Notes under the pieces: model-generated | What the model was told of the DNA's origin: nothing | What the model saw: only the letters and a program-made list of their open reading frames with translations | Database searches by the model: none | Origin: Psychrobacillus sp. NEAU-3TGS | Lineage (GTDB): Bacteria; Bacillota; Bacilli; Bacillales_A; Planococcaceae | Assembly (NCBI RefSeq): GCF_029955155.1 | Contig: NZ_JAPNOZ010000012.1 | Span: 453,610-517,609 of the forward strand | DNA: 64,000 nt | Reading direction: 5' to 3' | Made by a program: the position numbers and the translations under genes | Shown: positions 52,657-62,592 of the stretch, piece after piece | Position numbering within the stretch: the first letter of the stretch is position 1 | Layout of the letters: each line of letters opens with the position of its first letter

Positions 52657-53576
52657 ATGCTCTCCTTTATTTTATTATTTGCTTTTCTAAAGCTAAGAAG
52701 CTCATTATTCCCTCGATAATTAACGATAAAGATACTTAACCCAACCATTACTAATCCAATCAGGAGCAAATAAGTAACTGGTTCGCCTAAAAAAACAACT
52801 CCTAAAAATACGGCGATAATTGGGACAAGAAAAGTAAAAGCACCAACTTTACTTGCCTCCCCTTCATTAATCAGCTTGTAATAAATAATATAGGCTAATG
52901 GAATGCCAAAAACAGCGCCAAAACTGACACCAAATAAGTATCTACCATTCCATAAAATATCCGACCAACTTTCAAAAATAGTGCCGGTCCCTAATAAAAA
53001 TGCCCCGCCAATGATTGATTGTAATGAAACCATCCAATAAGCATCTAATCGATGGCTTACTTTTTTTACATAAATTACACCAAAAGCCCAACATACCGCA
53101 GTCACTAAGCCTAAAGCAACTCCAATTACAGAAACATGAAAAGTTAATCCATCCAGACTTACAACGACGATACCGAGAAAACCAATTAATAGACCGATTA
53201 TCTTAACCGCATTCATCTGTTCCCCTAACCAGATCCACGCAAACAAACCTAAAAGCACCGGTTGAAAATAAACAAGAATGGAAAACAATCCACCAGGTAA
53301 ATAATTGAGCCCCACCGTTTGTATACCGAAAAACAATATCGTATTAAATAAAGCCGTAATACAATACAAACGCCAATTTTCACGCCAATTAATCTTATCT
53401 AGTCGTTTCAACAAAATAATTCCTAGTAAAGTTCCACCGATGACAGCACGCATTCCTGCAAACAATAAAGGTGGAGTTGACGGTAATGTATATTTATAAA
53501 TCGGCCAACTTGCACCCCATAAAAAAACAAGAAATAAAAGTAACACAGTAGAATTCGCCCAAATCTTTTTCAACAC
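52653..53576 (-). CDS. EamA-family (DMT) permease
   Basis: Membrane protein with ten predicted helices in two EamA repeats, about 307 aa from the chosen GTG (VLKKIWANS). An upstream ATG 27 nt earlier is also possible. N-terminal FLVFLWGASWPIYKY and the second-repeat VTAVCWAFGVIYVKKVS are DMT marks. Probably exports or imports a small metabolite. Co-transcription with kipR suggests a link to oxoproline or amino acid metabolism. Confidence 0.8.
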   Translation of the reverse strand: MLKKIWANSTVLLLFLVFLWGASWPIYKYTLPSTPPLLFAGMRAVIGGTLLGIILLKRLDKINWRENWRLYCITALFNTILFFGIQTVGLNYLPGGLFSILVYFQPVLLGLFAWIWLGEQMNAVKIIGLLIGFLGIVVVSLDGLTFHVSVIGVALGLVTAVCWAFGVIYVKKVSHRLDAYWMVSLQSIIGGAFLLGTGTIFESWSDILWNGRYLFGVSFGAVFGIPLAYIIYYKLINEGEASKVGAFTFLVPIIAVFLGVVFLGEPVTYLLLIGLVMVGLSIFIVNYRGNNELLSFRKANNKIKESI

Positions 53577-53807
53577 AGCAACTTCCTTCCCCTTTGTACC
53601 CACTCTATTACTCCACTATACACCCAAAAAATAAAACAGCCTACTAGATTTTTTTCTACTTAAAACATGTTGCATACTGTTTTCAGTTAATTATTATAAC
53701 ACTATCGATATATTATTAAGAATTATCCCACTAATCTAGAATTTTCACGATTTAGTGTGTTAAAATGAATAAATGTTTAAATTAAATTGGAGGTTGGCAT
53801 CAATATT

Positions 53808-55070
53808 ATGCAAGTTACAAACACAAAATCCATTCACGTAGAAAATGTACTCATTGCACATCAATTTTTAAAGGATGTGGTTGTACATACCCCATTGCAA
53901 AAAAATGACTACTTATCAGAAAAATACGGTGCGACCATTTATATTAAACGAGAAGATTTACAACATGTTCGTTCTTTTAAACTAAGAGGCGCCTATTACA
54001 AAGTTAAAACAATGGAACGAGAAGCCAAGGAAAAAGGAATCGTATGTGCAAGTGCTGGAAATCACGCACAAGGCGTAGCTTATGCATGTGCCCAATTGCG
54101 AATATCCGCTAATATATTCATGCCGCTAACAACACCAAAACAAAAAATTGACCAAGTGAAAATGTTTGGTCGTGAGTATGTGGAAATCACCCTTGTAGGC
54201 GATACATTTGATGATTCTGCTGCGAGCGCAACTGCTTTTGCGGAAACTGAAAATAGAATTTTTATTCATCCATTCGATGACCTAGATATCATCGCAGGTC
54301 AAGGTACAGTGGCGGTAGAAATCATGAATGATATTGAAGAGCAGATGGATTATGTATTCGGCAGCATTGGCGGTGGCGGACTAATAGCCGGAGTTTCTAC
54401 CTATATAAAGAATCTCTCCCCTTTTACGAAAATAATTGGTGTGGAACCAGCCGGAGCTGGAAGCATGAAAGCTGCTCTGGCCAATGAAGGACCAGTTGTG
54501 CTTGAGACAATCGATAAATTTGTAGACGGTGCCGCTGTACAATGCGCTGGTAATTTAACATACGAAACATGTAAAAAATACGTAGATGATATCTTACTCG
54601 TACCAGAAGGAAAGGTTTGTACAACTATTTTGGATCTATACAATAAACACGCAATTATCGCAGAACCAGCTGGCGCACTACCGATTGCCGCACTCGACTT
54701 TTATAAAGAAGAAATCAAAGGAAAATCAGTTGTATGCGTCATAAGTGGTGGTAATAACGATATTGGCAGAATGCAAGAAATCAAAGAAAAATCGCTTATG
54801 TATGAAGGACTACTCTATTACTTTATCGTGAATTTCCCACAAAGAGCAGGTGCACTCCGCCAATTTTTAGATAAAGTGCTTGGACCAGAGGATGATATCA
54901 CAACATTTGAATATACGAAGAAAAACAACAAAGAAAGCGGTCCAGCTCTAGTAGGAATCGAATTAAAACATAAAGAAGATTATGATGGTCTTATTTCCCG
55001 ATTAACTGAGAATGGATTTTCGTACAAAGAAGTAAACAAGGACAGCACATTATTTGACCTACTAATTTAA
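53808..55070 (+). CDS. ilvA: Threonine dehydratase (threonine ammonia-lyase)
   Basis: PLP enzyme, 420 aa, deaminating threonine to 2-oxobutyrate for isoleucine synthesis. The Schiff-base lysine is K58 in RSFKLRGAY. CASAGNHAQG and SIGGGGLIAG bind substrate and phosphate. The C-terminal 90 residues form one ACT-like regulatory domain, so this is the Bacillus-type short biosynthetic form. GGAGG lies 14 nt before the ATG, slightly far; an upstream in-frame TTG is possible but overlaps that site. No T-box leader is seen. Confidence 0.92.
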   Translation: MQVTNTKSIHVENVLIAHQFLKDVVVHTPLQKNDYLSEKYGATIYIKREDLQHVRSFKLRGAYYKVKTMEREAKEKGIVCASAGNHAQGVAYACAQLRISANIFMPLTTPKQKIDQVKMFGREYVEITLVGDTFDDSAASATAFAETENRIFIHPFDDLDIIAGQGTVAVEIMNDIEEQMDYVFGSIGGGGLIAGVSTYIKNLSPFTKIIGVEPAGAGSMKAALANEGPVVLETIDKFVDGAAVQCAGNLTYETCKKYVDDILLVPEGKVCTTILDLYNKHAIIAEPAGALPIAALDFYKEEIKGKSVVCVISGGNNDIGRMQEIKEKSLMYEGLLYYFIVNFPQRAGALRQFLDKVLGPEDDITTFEYTKKNNKESGPALVGIELKHKEDYDGLISRLTENGFSYKEVNKDSTLFDLLI

Positions 55071-55183
55071 CGATGGCTGCTGTATTAGCATTTTACTTCT
55101 TTAGTCAGATAAACCAGAATAAATAGTAAATAAAAACTATTAAAATGTCACATTTGATTTCTAGCAATATTTCCACCAGTTTG

Positions 55184-55198
55184 ATATAATAATTATTG
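55184..55198. promoter_or_regulatory. PerR-box-like operator at the catalase promoter
   Basis: ATATAATAATTATTG matches the Per box TTATAATNATTATAA at all but three positions. It overlaps an extended -10 (TGATATAAT, 55182-55190), so repression by peroxide sensor PerR is likely. Confidence 0.65.
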
Positions 55199-55232
55199 AA
55201 TTATAAAGATTCTAATCTAGGAGGAATTATTA

Positions 55233-56720
55233 ATGCCGGAAAATACAAACAACAACAAATTAACGACTGCTGCAGGCGCTCCTGTAGTAGACAACCAAAA
55301 CTCGATGTCTGCTGGTAGAAGAGGTCCCCTTTTACTTCAGGACGTTTGGTTATTAGAAAAACTTGCTCACTTTGATAGAGAAGTAATTCCAGAGCGTCGT
55401 ATGCACGCTAAAGGTTCTGCTGCATACGGTAAATTCACTGTAACAAATGATATTACAAAATATACGAAAGCAGCAATCTTCTCAGAGGTCGGAAAAGAAA
55501 CAGACATGTTCGTACGTTTCTCAACTGTAGCTGGTGAACGTGGAGCAGCTGACGCAGAACGTGATATTCGCGGATTCTCTATGCGTTTCTATACAGAACA
55601 AGGAAACTGGGATTTAGTTGGAAACAACACACCAGTATTCTTCTTCCGTGATCCACTTAACTTCCCGGATTTAAACCATGCTGTTAAACGTGATCCAAGA
55701 ACGAATATGCGTAGTGCAAATAATAACTGGGATTTCTGGACTTCCCTTCCGGAAGCACTTCACCAAGTAACAATCGTTATGAGTGACCGCGGTATTCCAG
55801 CAACTTATCGTAATATGCACGGTTTTGGTAGCCATACATTCAGTATGATTAACGCGGACAATGAACGTGTTTGGGTGAAATTCCACATGCGTTCTCAACA
55901 GCCAATTGAGAATTTAACAGACCAAGAAGCGGAAGAATTAGTAGGAAAAGACCGCGAAAGTCACCAACGTGATCTATTAGAAAATATTGACCAAGGTAAC
56001 TTCCCTAAATGGAAAATGTACATCCAAGTGATGACAGAAGAACAAGCAAGAAATCATCCTGACAATCCATTCGATTTAACAAAAGTTTGGTACAAAGGAG
56101 ATTATCCATTAATCGAAGTTGGAGAAATGGAACTAAATCGTAACCCAGAAAACTACTTTGCAGAAGTAGAACAAGCAGCATTTACACCTGCAAACGTAGT
56201 GCCTGGTATTAGCTTCTCTCCAGACAGAATGTTACAAGGCCGTCTATTCTCTTATGGAGATGCACAACGTTACCGTTTAGGTGTTAACCACCACCAAATT
56301 CCAGTTAACCAACCAAGATGCCCTGTTCACTCTTTCCATAGAGATGGAGCTATGCGTACGGATGGCAACCTAGGTGCAACACTTCATTACGAGCCAAACA
56401 CTTATGGTCAATGGAAATCACAACCGGAATTCAAAGATCCTGCGCTAGCACTTGATGGCCCAGCAGATATTTATGACTTCCGTGAAGATGATGATAACTA
56501 TTTCGAACAACCAGGTAAATTATTTAGATTAATGAGCCCTGAGCAACAACAATTATTATTTGATAACACTGGAAGAAACATGGCAGGTGTCGACAAACAC
56601 ATTCAGTTGCGTCACATTACTCATTGCTATAAAGCAGATCCTGCTTATGGTAAAGGTGTAGCAGAAGCTTTGGATATTCCATGGGGCGAAGTAGAAGCTG
56701 CTTTAGCTTTCGCTGACTAA
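55233..56720 (+). CDS. katA: Haem catalase (monofunctional, small-subunit clade)
   Basis: 495 aa. Distal His58 is in [13 protein letters not shown], the distal Asn is in [11 protein letters not shown], and the proximal haem-ligand Tyr is in [14 protein letters not shown]. Length fits clade 3 catalases such as KatA. Decomposes hydrogen peroxide in the cytoplasm. AGGAGG precedes the ATG. A Per-box-like site upstream and a strong terminator downstream make it a single-gene peroxide-stress unit. Confidence 0.95.
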   Translation: MPENTNNNKLTTAAGAPVVDNQNSMSAGRRGPLLLQDVWLLEKLAHFDREVIPERRMHAKGSAAYGKFTVTNDITKYTKAAIFSEVGKETDMFVRFSTVAGERGAADAERDIRGFSMRFYTEQGNWDLVGNNTPVFFFRDPLNFPDLNHAVKRDPRTNMRSANNNWDFWTSLPEALHQVTIVMSDRGIPATYRNMHGFGSHTFSMINADNERVWVKFHMRSQQPIENLTDQEAEELVGKDRESHQRDLLENIDQGNFPKWKMYIQVMTEEQARNHPDNPFDLTKVWYKGDYPLIEVGEMELNRNPENYFAEVEQAAFTPANVVPGISFSPDRMLQGRLFSYGDAQRYRLGVNHHQIPVNQPRCPVHSFHRDGAMRTDGNLGATLHYEPNTYGQWKSQPEFKDPALALDGPADIYDFREDDDNYFEQPGKLFRLMSPEQQQLLFDNTGRNMAGVDKHIQLRHITHCYKADPAYGKGVAEALDIPWGEVEAALAFAD

Positions 56721-56734
56721 TATAGAGTAACAAA

Positions 56735-56760
56735 AGCACCGCAATTTTGCGGTGCTTTTT
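56735..56760 (+). terminator. Terminator of katA
   Basis: AAAGCACCGCAA and TTGCGGTGCTTT form a tight stem followed by T5. Confidence 0.9.
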
Positions 56761-56791
56761 ATAATTTTCCTTCTTTCTAAACTGACTTTTC

Positions 56792-57391
56792 CTATGCAGT
56801 GAAATCTTTCATAATTTCCACTACTTCGATTTCCCCATCAATTAACAATTCAGAAAGCTCGTTTTCTACATTTCCATGCCAATATTCTCTAGCTTGTTCT
56901 ATTTTTTGAGAAAAGGAAACCCCATCCTCTTTTGGCAATCGGTTTCCTTCTCCCTCAAAAAAATTACCATTAACTTGAAGTTTAACAATCTGTAAAACCT
57001 TCCGATTATAACTATCAAATAGTGCTTTCCATTTCATTACATCTTCATAGGTTTTTGTGGCATATAAACATGACAGTCTTGAAGGATATTGTGGATATTC
57101 TTGAAGCCTGACCATTTCAACAATTACCTCTCTTATCGCTCTTATTGTTTGATTTGCATAGTTAATGGTTACATCCGCATTTTCTTTATTCAGGGATAAG
57201 CCAGCATTTGAATAATTCTCTTGTAAAATCTGAAAAAAATCTTTTCCTTTAGCATTCATTTGTTCTCTCTCAAAAAAGAAATGATATAAAGAATTTTTTT
57301 GCTTCTTATCAAAGCTAATTATTTGACCTAGCCTCATTTTTTTCCTCGTTACAAGATGATAAACATACAACTCATTCTCTTTCATGATCAT
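56792..57391 (-). CDS. DUF2441-like protein of unknown function
   Basis: Soluble protein, 199 aa. [18 protein letters not shown] at the N-terminus, [30 protein letters not shown] in two parts, and a C-terminal EYWHGN segment resemble proteins labelled DUF2441 in Bacillus. The pattern of an N-terminal HLV strand and a central SRLSCLYA strand recalls ADP-ribosyltransferase-like folds, but that is only a suggestion. It is last in the PadR-headed gene run, 23 bp after the lipoprotein gene. Confidence 0.6.
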   Translation of the reverse strand: MIMKENELYVYHLVTRKKMRLGQIISFDKKQKNSLYHFFFEREQMNAKGKDFFQILQENYSNAGLSLNKENADVTINYANQTIRAIREVIVEMVRLQEYPQYPSRLSCLYATKTYEDVMKWKALFDSYNRKVLQIVKLQVNGNFFEGEGNRLPKEDGVSFSQKIEQAREYWHGNVENELSELLIDGEIEVVEIMKDFTA

Positions 57392-57414
57392 TCCCCTATC
57401 TGTCTTTGCTTAGT

Positions 57415-58683
57415 TCACTCAATTACCTCTGTTGGTGTTGTTTCTTTTAAAATAATAACGCCATCATAGGCCTTATTGGGTACCATTTCAATCGTATAAA
57501 ACATTTTTAATAGCTTTTGCCAAGAACGAAAATCGTCCCCCACGTTCACCATTTTTTGTTTACTTTTTATAATGTCTAACAATTCCTTTGACTCACTTGC
57601 TATTTCAAAATCGACGTAAAAGATAGCTGGCTCTACTTCACGAAATGCATCAACCAAATCATTATGATTCTTTATCTTATAATTCTTTCGTTTATCTGAT
57701 CCGCGGTTTAAGGCTTGAAAATTACTATTCATTAAGTCAGTACCGATTGCAAAATACTTGGCCCCATATAACTCATCTAAATAATTGCCCATCGATTTAT
57801 AACCAGCTAATGAAGCCGACGTTTTTTCGATATGCCCATTATGTCCGGAGAAGAATACCTTATCATTACCACGAGCCGCTTCCATTTCAACAATCCATTG
57901 CAAATTGTCTGCTAAGAACTGATCACGTAGTTGTTGGTAATCCCCCTCATTTAAAAATAGCTCTGTTCTTTGTTTCATTAGTTGGGCGTATTGGAAAGCA
58001 AAGGCAAACATATCCGGCGATGAATATTCGATATATGCAACTTTATTTGATTGCAGTTCTGAAATGATATGATCTAGTACTTCATCAATTTCTTTCAGTT
58101 GCTTCGTTGATAATGTTCTCATCGTATCATTTGAAGCAAATTCTAGTTGAGTTGTATATTGTTGTTTAGCATCCTTGTTGACAACTTCGTAAAAGTCAAG
58201 CAGACCTTTTTTACTGTAATCATATCGCTGCATATCATTTCCGTAAAAATATAGTTTTTCATCGCTACTAGCCGTAGCGTTATAATCATGCATCCATTGA
58301 ACAAGATCAATCATTTGCTCCGTTTTATAAATGCTATAATCAAGTGCGTTCACGGCTTCTTCTGCAGAACCTATTCCCTCTAAAATGAACTGATTAATCT
58401 CCTGTCCGCCACCAAAGTCCCCTTCTATTACAAAAACACGAACTTGTTCATTTTTAATTAGTGCTTCAAATACATCCTTTTTCAACTTCTGAAGCTCTAC
58501 ATTTCCATGTGTTGCCTCTCCCAAGCCGATTATTGTTACATCATCTGGAATATTAATTTCTTTTACAGATGAAATATATTTTTCGGCTTCATCAAACACT
58601 TTATCGTTATTGCTGCACGCCGATAAAACAATCATGAGACAAATACTAGCCAATAAGAAAGGTTTCTTTTTAGAAAAATACAT
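57415..58683 (-). CDS. Erythromycin-esterase-like lipoprotein
   Basis: 422 aa from the chosen ATG (MYFSKKK), which has AAGGGG about 8 nt upstream. The signal peptide ends in the lipobox LSAC, so the enzyme is exported and anchored. IIGLGEATHGN and FVIEGDFGGG are the motifs of the EreA/EreB esterase family (PF05139-like). Surface localisation and a PadR operon suggest a role in envelope stress or antibiotic inactivation, but macrolide hydrolysis is unproven. Confidence 0.75.
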   Translation of the reverse strand: MYFSKKKPFLLASICLMIVLSACSNNDKVFDEAEKYISSVKEINIPDDVTIIGLGEATHGNVELQKLKKDVFEALIKNEQVRVFVIEGDFGGGQEINQFILEGIGSAEEAVNALDYSIYKTEQMIDLVQWMHDYNATASSDEKLYFYGNDMQRYDYSKKGLLDFYEVVNKDAKQQYTTQLEFASNDTMRTLSTKQLKEIDEVLDHIISELQSNKVAYIEYSSPDMFAFAFQYAQLMKQRTELFLNEGDYQQLRDQFLADNLQWIVEMEAARGNDKVFFSGHNGHIEKTSASLAGYKSMGNYLDELYGAKYFAIGTDLMNSNFQALNRGSDKRKNYKIKNHNDLVDAFREVEPAIFYVDFEIASESKELLDIIKSKQKMVNVGDDFRSWQKLLKMFYTIEMVPNKAYDGVIILKETTPTEVIE

Positions 58684-58705
58684 CTTCAAATCCCCTTGTT
58701 TATTA

Positions 58706-59272
58706 TTATTCTTTTAACATGGAATACTTTCGATAAGCTTTATAGAAACTGCTAGCAAAGAAAACAACCATAAGAGCGGGAAGTAACCTCAAAAGAGCAA
58801 ATGGAGTTTCAAATAAAAATGCTTTCCAAAATAAGGAGCCTTCCATACTCCAAAGTCCTTCCGCTAAATATAAACCTGAATCCTTGTAAAGCGTATAAGA
58901 AAAAAACAAGAACACTATAGCTAAACTAGCTGAATAACCCATCCATCTTTTATAATAATTACTCGTTGACTCTCGATCTGAGAAGATTTCATTTTGGTTA
59001 TCCTCTTCTTTTTGCCAATAACGAATTCCTCCTAGCCAAGGGCCATCTATATAACTCCAACCGAAGTCTTCGTATATCCCTCTATAATCTTTAAACTTTT
59101 GCTTTGATAAATAATCTTGATAATCCAGTCGCATCACATATCTCTTGTCGGTTTTTTCAAAAGTGTATATACCTAATCCACTAATATTTGTACAACGATA
59201 GCCCTTTTGTAATTGCTCGTTCAGCCATTGCTCTTCTTTTTCAATATCAAAAAACGTCTTAAGCTTCTTCAT
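58706..59272 (-). CDS. DUF2812 membrane protein
   Basis: 188 aa from the ATG at 59272 (MKKLKTFFDIEKEEQWLNE), spaced 8 nt from GGAAG inside the end of padR. A cytoplasmic N-terminal DUF2812 domain (residues 1-105, KGYRCTNISGLGIYTFEKT) precedes two or three membrane helices. PadR-DUF2812 pairs are a common Firmicute arrangement, often induced by envelope stress or antibiotics. Function unknown. Confidence 0.8.
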   Translation of the reverse strand: MKKLKTFFDIEKEEQWLNEQLQKGYRCTNISGLGIYTFEKTDKRYVMRLDYQDYLSKQKFKDYRGIYEDFGWSYIDGPWLGGIRYWQKEEDNQNEIFSDRESTSNYYKRWMGYSASLAIVFLFFSYTLYKDSGLYLAEGLWSMEGSLFWKAFLFETPFALLRLLPALMVVFFASSFYKAYRKYSMLKE

Positions 59273-59576
59273 TTGATTCACTTCCTTCGTACAAGGATAA
59301 AATATGCAATAACCTGTTTTGTTCCATTTTTAAAGTGGCACTTCCTTCCTCAGTTATCATATAAACTTTTCTCCGACCTGACTCTCCAACAGGTTCTATC
59401 CAACCATGCTTATTCAAGTTTTCTATCGCACCGTATAATGTGCCAGCTGCTAAAATAACAGTACCGTTACTTATCTCCTCAATCTTCTGCATTACAGCAT
59501 AGCCATGGAGCGGCTCACGCAAGGCCAGCAAAATATAATGCATCGTTTCAGACAACGGCAATAATTTATGTTTCAT
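59259..59576 (-). CDS. PadR-family transcriptional regulator
   Basis: 105-aa short PadR (subfamily s2-like): winged helix LSETMHYILLALREPLHGYAVM and the wing region LNKHGWIEPVGESGRRKVYMITEEG, followed by a dimerisation helix. It heads the operon and its 3' end overlaps the DUF2812 gene. Three matching palindromes in its promoter (59594-59641) indicate autorepression. Confidence 0.9.
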   Translation of the reverse strand: MKHKLLPLSETMHYILLALREPLHGYAVMQKIEEISNGTVILAAGTLYGAIENLNKHGWIEPVGESGRRKVYMITEEGSATLKMEQNRLLHILSLYEGSESNEEA

Positions 59577-59593
59577 CTTCTCACCCTCTATTC

Positions 59594-59641
59594 AGTTCGA
59601 CTATATAGTTCAACTTAATAAAAAGATAATACAGTTCAACT
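59594..59641. promoter_or_regulatory. Triple PadR operator with 13-bp phasing
   Basis: AGTTCGACT (59594), AGTTCAACT (59607) and AGTTCAACT (59633) are spaced by 13 and 26 bp. Each is palindromic apart from the centre. The last lies between the -35 and -10 hexamers of the promoter, an ideal repression position. Confidence 0.65.
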
Positions 59642-59651
59642 GAATAGTCAA
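59623..59651 (-). promoter_or_regulatory. Putative promoter of the padR operon
   Basis: On the minus strand TTGACT and TATCTT are separated by 17 bp, about 50 bp before the padR start, and they overlap the third operator. Confidence 0.5.
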
Positions 59652-59845
59652 CAATATTTTCATAATTCATAAAAGAACTATACGTAAAAAGTTTGATAAC
59701 AAGGAAGAACAATCTAAAAAGCCGCTTCTCTTATGTAAGGGAAAACGACTTTTTGGGTATTCTTATTTAATTAAATTCAAATGAAATCCATTTTTGAAAA
59801 GTGTGACAGATAGGTTTTTAATTAATAGGTCAGCGTCACAAAATT

Positions 59846-60012
59846 TTAAGTGAAGAAAAAGTGATAAATCATTCCTACAATAAATCCTAGTAATCCAGTT
59901 ATTATATATGTATTACCGCTGCTTTTCTGTTTTTCTTGTTCCGCATATAAAGGCCTGCCATGATAAATCCAAGGCAATACACCAGTAAAATAAATAGTAA
60001 AATAGGCTTCAT
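59846..60012 (-). pseudogene. Possible small two-helix membrane protein, split by a frameshift
   Basis: An ATG at 60012 with GGTGAG upstream opens a 36-codon frame (MKPILLFILLVYCLGFIMAG, then YMRNKKNRK) encoding one membrane helix and ending at 59902. Immediately after, another frame encodes a second hydrophobic stretch (YIITGLLGFIVGMIYHFFF) to a stop at 59846. Together they would make a two-helix protein of about 55 residues. I do not recognise a family, and chance is possible. Confidence 0.3.
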
Positions 60013-60236
60013 ATTCTCACCCTACCTCTAATTTTAAGCTTCTTTCAGCCGATTAAGACAGTTATTGTTTCAAACTTTTCTTACTAATATTTTAGAGATC
60101 CCCATCATTAAATCCCGTTGACAATACAACGTTTAGTGGAAATTTTGTAGGATTTTCATCTAAATACGTATTGGCAAAAATAATAGTTGATGAGATTGCT
60201 AAAAACAATCCCAATTCAAAGTCTATTTCTAAAAAG

Positions 60237-61233
<997 letters not shown>

Positions 61234-61258
61234 AATAAACTCCTTGCTTTGCTTTTTA

Positions 61259-61270
61259 TTGTAAATACAA
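61259..61270. promoter_or_regulatory. MarR operator candidate near the marR start
   Basis: TTGTA-AA-TACAA is a short inverted repeat 26 bp before the marR start, similar in outline to the stronger site at 61300-61319. Confidence 0.35.
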
Positions 61271-61299
61271 CATTTATTATAGATTAAATTTACCCTATT

Positions 61300-61319
61300 T
61301 TTGTTGCATTTGCAACAAA
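61300..61319. promoter_or_regulatory. MarR operator candidate upstream of marR-paiA
   Basis: TTTGTTGCA-TT-TGCAACAAA is a perfect inverted repeat with 9-bp arms, a typical size and shape for MarR-family sites. It lies about 70 bp before the marR start. Confidence 0.6.
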
Positions 61320-61342
61320 TAGAATTGTATACAATTCTATTT
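61317..61342. promoter_or_regulatory. 26-bp perfect palindrome (operator or terminator)
   Basis: A perfect palindrome centred on GTATAC, with half-site AAATAGAATTGTA, directly beside the MarR site. It could be a further operator or, as a hairpin followed by TTTG on the minus strand, the terminator of the upstream oxidoreductase gene. Confidence 0.5.
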
Positions 61343-61373
61343 CTAAAGAATCACCTGAGCCCCCTCTACTTCT

Positions 61374-62366
61374 TCAATAGGATGTTAAAAAGACTTTCCC
61401 TCTAGATATTTTAGAAGATTCAACAGCATCCACCGCTTGTTTAATATTGGCTAGATCGTATTGAGAATCAAGGGACATCAAATGCATTTTTTTGTCTTCT
61501 ATTAGTCTTATCAAACAGTTAAAGGTTTCTTGCCATTTATTTGCGCAGACATTTTTATTCCAATTTCGTAAATGAAATATATTAGCATTCACCTTTGCTC
61601 TTTTTACAATATCCGCCCAGTTCACTTGTACTCCTGATAGAAGACCAATAGTTAGAAAATGACCATTTGGTTGCACACAAAAAGCTAAGTCGTTTCCAGA
61701 TGAGCCTCCAATAGAATCAATAGCAGCATCTGCACCTATGCCATTTGTCAAATCCATAACCGTTTCATATAGCGGATTTTGAGATGTATCAATCACAAAA
61801 GAAGCACCTAAATCAAGTAATTCCGCAGTATGATTGTCATTTCTAGTAACAGCAATCAATCGAAAACCTAAAACTTTTGATAATTGAGCAAAAATACGAC
61901 CAATAGAAGAACCACATGCATTAACCAATAAAACATCAGCTGGTTTTAACTTTAATACTTCATAACAAACTACCATTGCTGTAATTGGATTAATATACAT
62001 CTGTGCTGCGGTAATATCATCAATAGAGTCAGGTATAGGAACTGCAAATTCTGAAGATGTTTTAACATATTCCTGCCATGTGCCTTCTCCTCGCAATGGC
62101 AAAATACGTTTACCAATTAGATGACGAGAGACTAATGGTCCTACATCTTCTACAATACCCACACCTTCATATCCCGGGATATTCGGTAGAGTAATTCGAT
62201 GAGCATATGCTCCTCTAATCGGTATCAAGTCAGAAGGATTTATAGGCCGTGTTAACATTCGAACTAGTACTTCTTGTTCCATTGGTGATTCAATGATTTT
62301 ATTTTCAACTTTTAAGACGTCTTTAGGTCTACCAAATTCATGAAACTTAATACATTTTGCATCCAA
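61374..62366 (-). CDS. MDR-family oxidoreductase (enoyl reductase/quinone reductase-like)
   Basis: 330 aa, zinc-free medium-chain dehydrogenase/reductase. PINPSDLIPIRGAY and PNIPGYEGVGIVEDVG near the N-terminus resemble 2-enoyl thioester reductases. VNACGSSIGRIFAQLSKVLG replaces the common GxGxxG NADPH loop with GSSIGR, and IGGSSGNDLAF follows. Substrate unknown; reduction of an enoyl-CoA, a quinone or a reactive enal is plausible. It stands alone. Confidence 0.8.
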   Translation of the reverse strand: MDAKCIKFHEFGRPKDVLKVENKIIESPMEQEVLVRMLTRPINPSDLIPIRGAYAHRITLPNIPGYEGVGIVEDVGPLVSRHLIGKRILPLRGEGTWQEYVKTSSEFAVPIPDSIDDITAAQMYINPITAMVVCYEVLKLKPADVLLVNACGSSIGRIFAQLSKVLGFRLIAVTRNDNHTAELLDLGASFVIDTSQNPLYETVMDLTNGIGADAAIDSIGGSSGNDLAFCVQPNGHFLTIGLLSGVQVNWADIVKRAKVNANIFHLRNWNKNVCANKWQETFNCLIRLIEDKKMHLMSLDSQYDLANIKQAVDAVESSKISRGKVFLTSY

Positions 62367-62592
62367 AACTTTACTTCTCCTTCAATTAAATTTATTTAAA
62401 TATTTATCTTCAACTTAACTTCTAGGTAAAAGGAAACCATTTATTACTTCTATGATTCTTTCTACTCCCTATCATTTATATTGGATAACGAGTTTTATTA
62501 TATTGTTTCACAAAGAAATTGTTATTGTTTCAAAAATATCTTGCCTAATATCCTACGTAGTAAGACGGTCATTCTCCTTTACGGATTTTATT

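Larger units (their letters stand above)
59577..60236. other. Spacer between padR and paiA
   Basis: 660 bp. It contains the padR promoter and operators (59594-59651) and a possible small membrane-protein gene (59846-60012). An imperfect hairpin at about 59718-59756 may be a weak terminator. Nothing else recognisable. Confidence 0.55.

Noticed and set aside
53604-53807. T-box leader for ilvA
   Set aside because: I looked for the T-box bulge word and a terminator hairpin before ilvA and found neither in this short spacer.
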